A stretch of 64,000 nt of DNA from contig CACENW010000003.1 in assembly GCA_902560805.1 (NCBI GenBank), positions 1 through 64,000 on the forward strand. Reading direction: 5' to 3'. Under the pieces are notes generated by a model that worked only from the letters and a program-made list of their open reading frames with translations, was not told where the DNA came from and did not search any database. This DNA comes from an uncultured Pelagibacteraceae bacterium (lineage in GTDB: Bacteria; Pseudomonadota; Alphaproteobacteria; Pelagibacterales; Pelagibacteraceae). Each line of letters opens with the position of its first letter. Positions within the stretch are counted from its first letter, which is position 1. Positions 62,072 to 64,000 of the stretch are shown piece after piece. A program made the translations under genes and the position numbers.

Positions 62072-62983
62072 TTAATTTTCAAATCTTAAGCTTTTATTCA
62101 ATGTCTTACCATCAAGAGTTTTGATTTCTATTTTGATATCCTTATTTAGTCTCATATCTTGATTATCTTTCCAAATACCTGCTGCAAGATGCATTATTCC
62201 AATTTTGTTGTTTGGTAAATATGGTTCAACAAATGTATCATTTACCTCATCAAATTTTGGTAAAAGATTACTTGTTATCCAGTTACAATTTAGTGGTAAA
62301 AATTCTGTTTCTAAATCATCAATATATACCGACATATTAATTGCTAGTCCTTCACTCCCAAAAATATTTCCAGCTTTTAACGCTTGAGACAAATTATTCT
62401 GCCATGACGTCCACGCTTGAGAATTATTTTCTAACGAAAATACTCCTATGTTAATATGAGGAGCAAAAGCTAGTTTTCTTGCTTTATCTAAACTAATGTT
62501 AGATTTAACTGCATGTTTAAAATTTTGCGATTTAACTATTGCAAGTTTACCAAATAACCAATTGACTCTTGATGTAATTTTATATCCAGGTCCTATAGTT
62601 TGAGTAATACCTAACTTCCCATTATCACATGCTTTAAAATATAGCTCTACACACTCCCAATCATTTACCCAAGCATCACAATCAACCCAAAGAAATTTGT
62701 CATAATTAGGAAAATATTTTGGAAGAAATGCTCTTGAAACTTGACTTTTTAACCATTCTCTTCCCTTGATTTTGCTTTCAGGAACTTTGATGTCCCACTC
62801 TGCAGACTTAATTTCATCTACTTTAGATAGCAATTTATTCTTTTGTTCTTCTGATAATCCTGCATCCAAAACACATATTGCTGTATCTTTGCTCTCTTTG
62901 AACCGTTTAATAGAGTCTATTAATTCATCCAATAAAGGGAAATAATTAGAGTCAGCTAGTGAAACAATGGTTTTTTTTTTCAT
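62072..62983 (-). CDS. Glycosyltransferase-like protein
   Basis: 303-aa protein resembling nucleotide-diphospho-sugar transferases of the GT8 type. The N-terminal TIVSLADSNYFPLLDELIDSI starts a Rossmann-like domain and a DxD-type metal motif is in FLWVDCDAWVNDWE near residue 98. LAFAPHINIGVFSLENN near residue 172 resembles the second conserved block. Neither the sugar nor acceptor is known. Its ATG overlaps the pssA stop by one base, so it may glycosylate a lipid or envelope component, inferred from this neighbour only. Confidence 0.65.
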   Translation of the reverse strand: MKKKTIVSLADSNYFPLLDELIDSIKRFKESKDTAICVLDAGLSEEQKNKLLSKVDEIKSAEWDIKVPESKIKGREWLKSQVSRAFLPKYFPNYDKFLWVDCDAWVNDWECVELYFKACDNGKLGITQTIGPGYKITSRVNWLFGKLAIVKSQNFKHAVKSNISLDKARKLAFAPHINIGVFSLENNSQAWTSWQNNLSQALKAGNIFGSEGLAINMSVYIDDLETEFLPLNCNWITSNLLPKFDEVNDTFVEPYLPNNKIGIMHLAAGIWKDNQDMRLNKDIKIEIKTLDGKTLNKSLRFEN

Positions 62984-63789
62984 TACAATACATCTTCAAG
63001 ATCATCATCTTCATCATCATAATTTTGACCTTCATTTTGCTTTTTAAGTTTTTGATAATGAAAAAAACTTATTGGAAGCATAAATAAATAAATTAAAGCA
63101 CTTACTGAAATCACATTAAAAGGATAAATTAACAGTAATCCAAAAAATAAGACAATTCCAAATAATAAAAATATTGTAGCTTTTCTTTGAATCACAATTT
63201 TTTTAAATGAATAACTTGGAAACTTACTGATCAATAAAAAAGATGTGACAATAAAAAATATAGGCACAATAATTGCATAATCTATTTTAAGTAATTCAAT
63301 ACTAGACATACTAAATATCAGTGGTGTTAATACTAAAATTCCACCAGCTGGAGATGGGACACCCTCAAAAAAATTATCTCTCCAAGATGGTTCACCTCCT
63401 GTATTTACATTAAAACGTGCCAATCTTAATGCAACGCAAATTACATATATTAAACAAACTAACCATCCAAACCTTCCAAGTTCATTTAGTTTCCAAAAAT
63501 ACATAATAAAAGCAGGAGCAACCCCAAAACTTATCATATCAGTCAAGGAATCAAGTTCTTTTCCAACTTTTGATGTACCTTTAATCAATCTTGCTATTCT
63601 TCCATCTAATCCATCAATGACTGCTGCAATAATTATTGCAATAATTGCAAACTCATATCTTCCATCTAAAGCAAATCTTATAGAAGTAAGACCAATACAA
63701 ACACCTATAAGTGTAAGCATGTTAGGTAAAATTACTCTAGCACTTCTCTTTTCAGGAACTATTTTAAAATTTTTTTTGGGTTGTTGCAT
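62983..63789 (-). CDS. pssA: CDP-diacylglycerol-serine O-phosphatidyltransferase
   Basis: 268-aa membrane enzyme making phosphatidylserine from CDP-diacylglycerol and serine. The CDP-alcohol phosphotransferase motif DGLDGRIAR...GKELDSLTD (DG-x2-AR-x8-G-x3-D-x3-D) is at residues about 60-85, within eight or so helices. An acidic C-terminal tail (DDEDDDLEDVL) is unusual. It lies 2 bases from psd, so the two steps to phosphatidylethanolamine are encoded together. Confidence 0.93.
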   Translation of the reverse strand: MQQPKKNFKIVPEKRSARVILPNMLTLIGVCIGLTSIRFALDGRYEFAIIAIIIAAVIDGLDGRIARLIKGTSKVGKELDSLTDMISFGVAPAFIMYFWKLNELGRFGWLVCLIYVICVALRLARFNVNTGGEPSWRDNFFEGVPSPAGGILVLTPLIFSMSSIELLKIDYAIIVPIFFIVTSFLLISKFPSYSFKKIVIQRKATIFLLFGIVLFFGLLLIYPFNVISVSALIYLFMLPISFFHYQKLKKQNEGQNYDDEDDDLEDVL

Positions 63790-63791
63790 AT

Positions 63792-64000
63792 TTATCTTTT
63801 GGCTAATAGAGTTTCCCCTGAAATAGCAGTTTGACCAATTTTTACTAATGGTTCATAATTTTCATAGTAAACATCTGCTCTGCTTCCAAATCTTATCATT
63901 CCAATTCGGTCACCTTGATTAAGTGTTTGATCTTTATTGGTCTCACAAACAATTCTTCTTGCAACTAAACCTGCTATTTGAACTACAATAATATCATTAC
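63792..64000 (-). CDS. psd: Phosphatidylserine decarboxylase, 3' part only
   Basis: C-terminal end of the decarboxylase that makes phosphatidylethanolamine; the upstream part lies outside the window. The visible 69 codons read [15 protein letters not shown], then [16 protein letters not shown], where the GS pair is the self-cleavage site that makes the pyruvoyl group, and end with SGETLLAKR and TAA. This is the short PSD type. It is 2 bases upstream of pssA. Confidence 0.85.
   Translation of the reverse strand, partial: NDIIVVQIAGLVARRIVCETNKDQTLNQGDRIGMIRFGSRADVYYENYEPLVKIGQTAISGETLLAKR

Noticed and set aside
1-64000. CRISPR arrays, transposases, rRNA or tRNA genes
   Set aside because: No regularly spaced repeats with unique spacers, no transposase- or integrase-like ORFs and no rRNA/tRNA signatures were seen; gaps between genes are too short for most RNA genes.

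Overview
This AT-rich, very gene-dense window looks like a chromosomal segment of a SAR11-clade alphaproteobacterium (Candidatus Pelagibacter or a close relative). Pointers are the tiny or overlapping intergenic gaps, TTG/GTG starts, a two-aptamer glycine riboswitch in front of gcvT, many solute-binding-protein transporters, and the gene content (5-oxoprolinase, formate dehydrogenase, DMT-family permeases). No rRNA, tRNA, CRISPR array, recognisable transposase or integrase was seen. This assignment rests on gene content and style, not on a database match.

Layout. 1-8.9 kb (+): end of an RND exporter, cvpA-purF, an HD hydrolase, glutathione synthesis (gshA-gshB) and two permeases. 8.9-12.9 kb (-): an Ehu-type amino-acid/ectoine-like ABC importer and a MOSC protein. 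12.9-17.4 kb: a probable catabolic cluster (PhyH-type dioxygenase, two Gfo/Idh/MocA dehydrogenases, and DhaK/DhaL kinase on the other strand). 17.4-24.1 kb: an accessory region of two tandem islands, described below. 24.2-28.5 kb (-): threonine aldolase, glycine amidinotransferase, creatinase and a permease in one tight operon. 28.6-36.7 kb: molybdenum cofactor genes (moeA, mobA), an IscU/NifU-like protein, an HPP membrane protein, fdhD and NAD-dependent formate dehydrogenase. 36.7-44.9 kb: SelO, a DAO-type oxidase, TspO and a lipid-modification cluster (SDR, DUF3833, Cfa-like, DUF1365, FAD oxidoreductase). 44.9-49.4 kb (-): gcvT-gcvH-gcvP under the glycine riboswitch. 49.4-53.2 kb: 5-oxoprolinase genes pxpABC with a DMT permease, then a TPR protein. 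53.2-56.0 kb (-): a TRAP transporter. 56.1-64 kb: terC, then a long minus-strand run with panB, gloA, guaA, guaB, rlmE, a glycosyltransferase, pssA and the end of psd.

Most striking region. A 61-base sequence, the first 20 codons of a 78-aa gene (24025-24252), occurs three times as direct repeats (17413, 21997, 24025), with two differences in any pair. The first two copies run into a stop codon after 22 codons; only the last continues into the complete gene. Between the copies lie two cargo segments (about 4.6 kb and 2.0 kb) whose left ends resemble each other and whose right ends resemble each other, each framed by its own version of a short tandem direct repeat. This is the pattern expected if two related elements had integrated one after the other into the same site at the 5' end of that gene, each restoring the gene with a new 5' end. 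Neither carries a recognisable recombinase. The cargo is mostly secreted or membrane proteins of unknown function, plus a secreted nuclease.

Metabolic theme. Several regions converge on glycine and one-carbon metabolism: threonine aldolase, creatinase/amidinotransferase, the glycine cleavage system with its riboswitch, and formate dehydrogenase. The riboswitch region also contains a 12-base strand that could pair either within the second aptamer or with the gcvT start codon, giving a concrete model for glycine-dependent translation.
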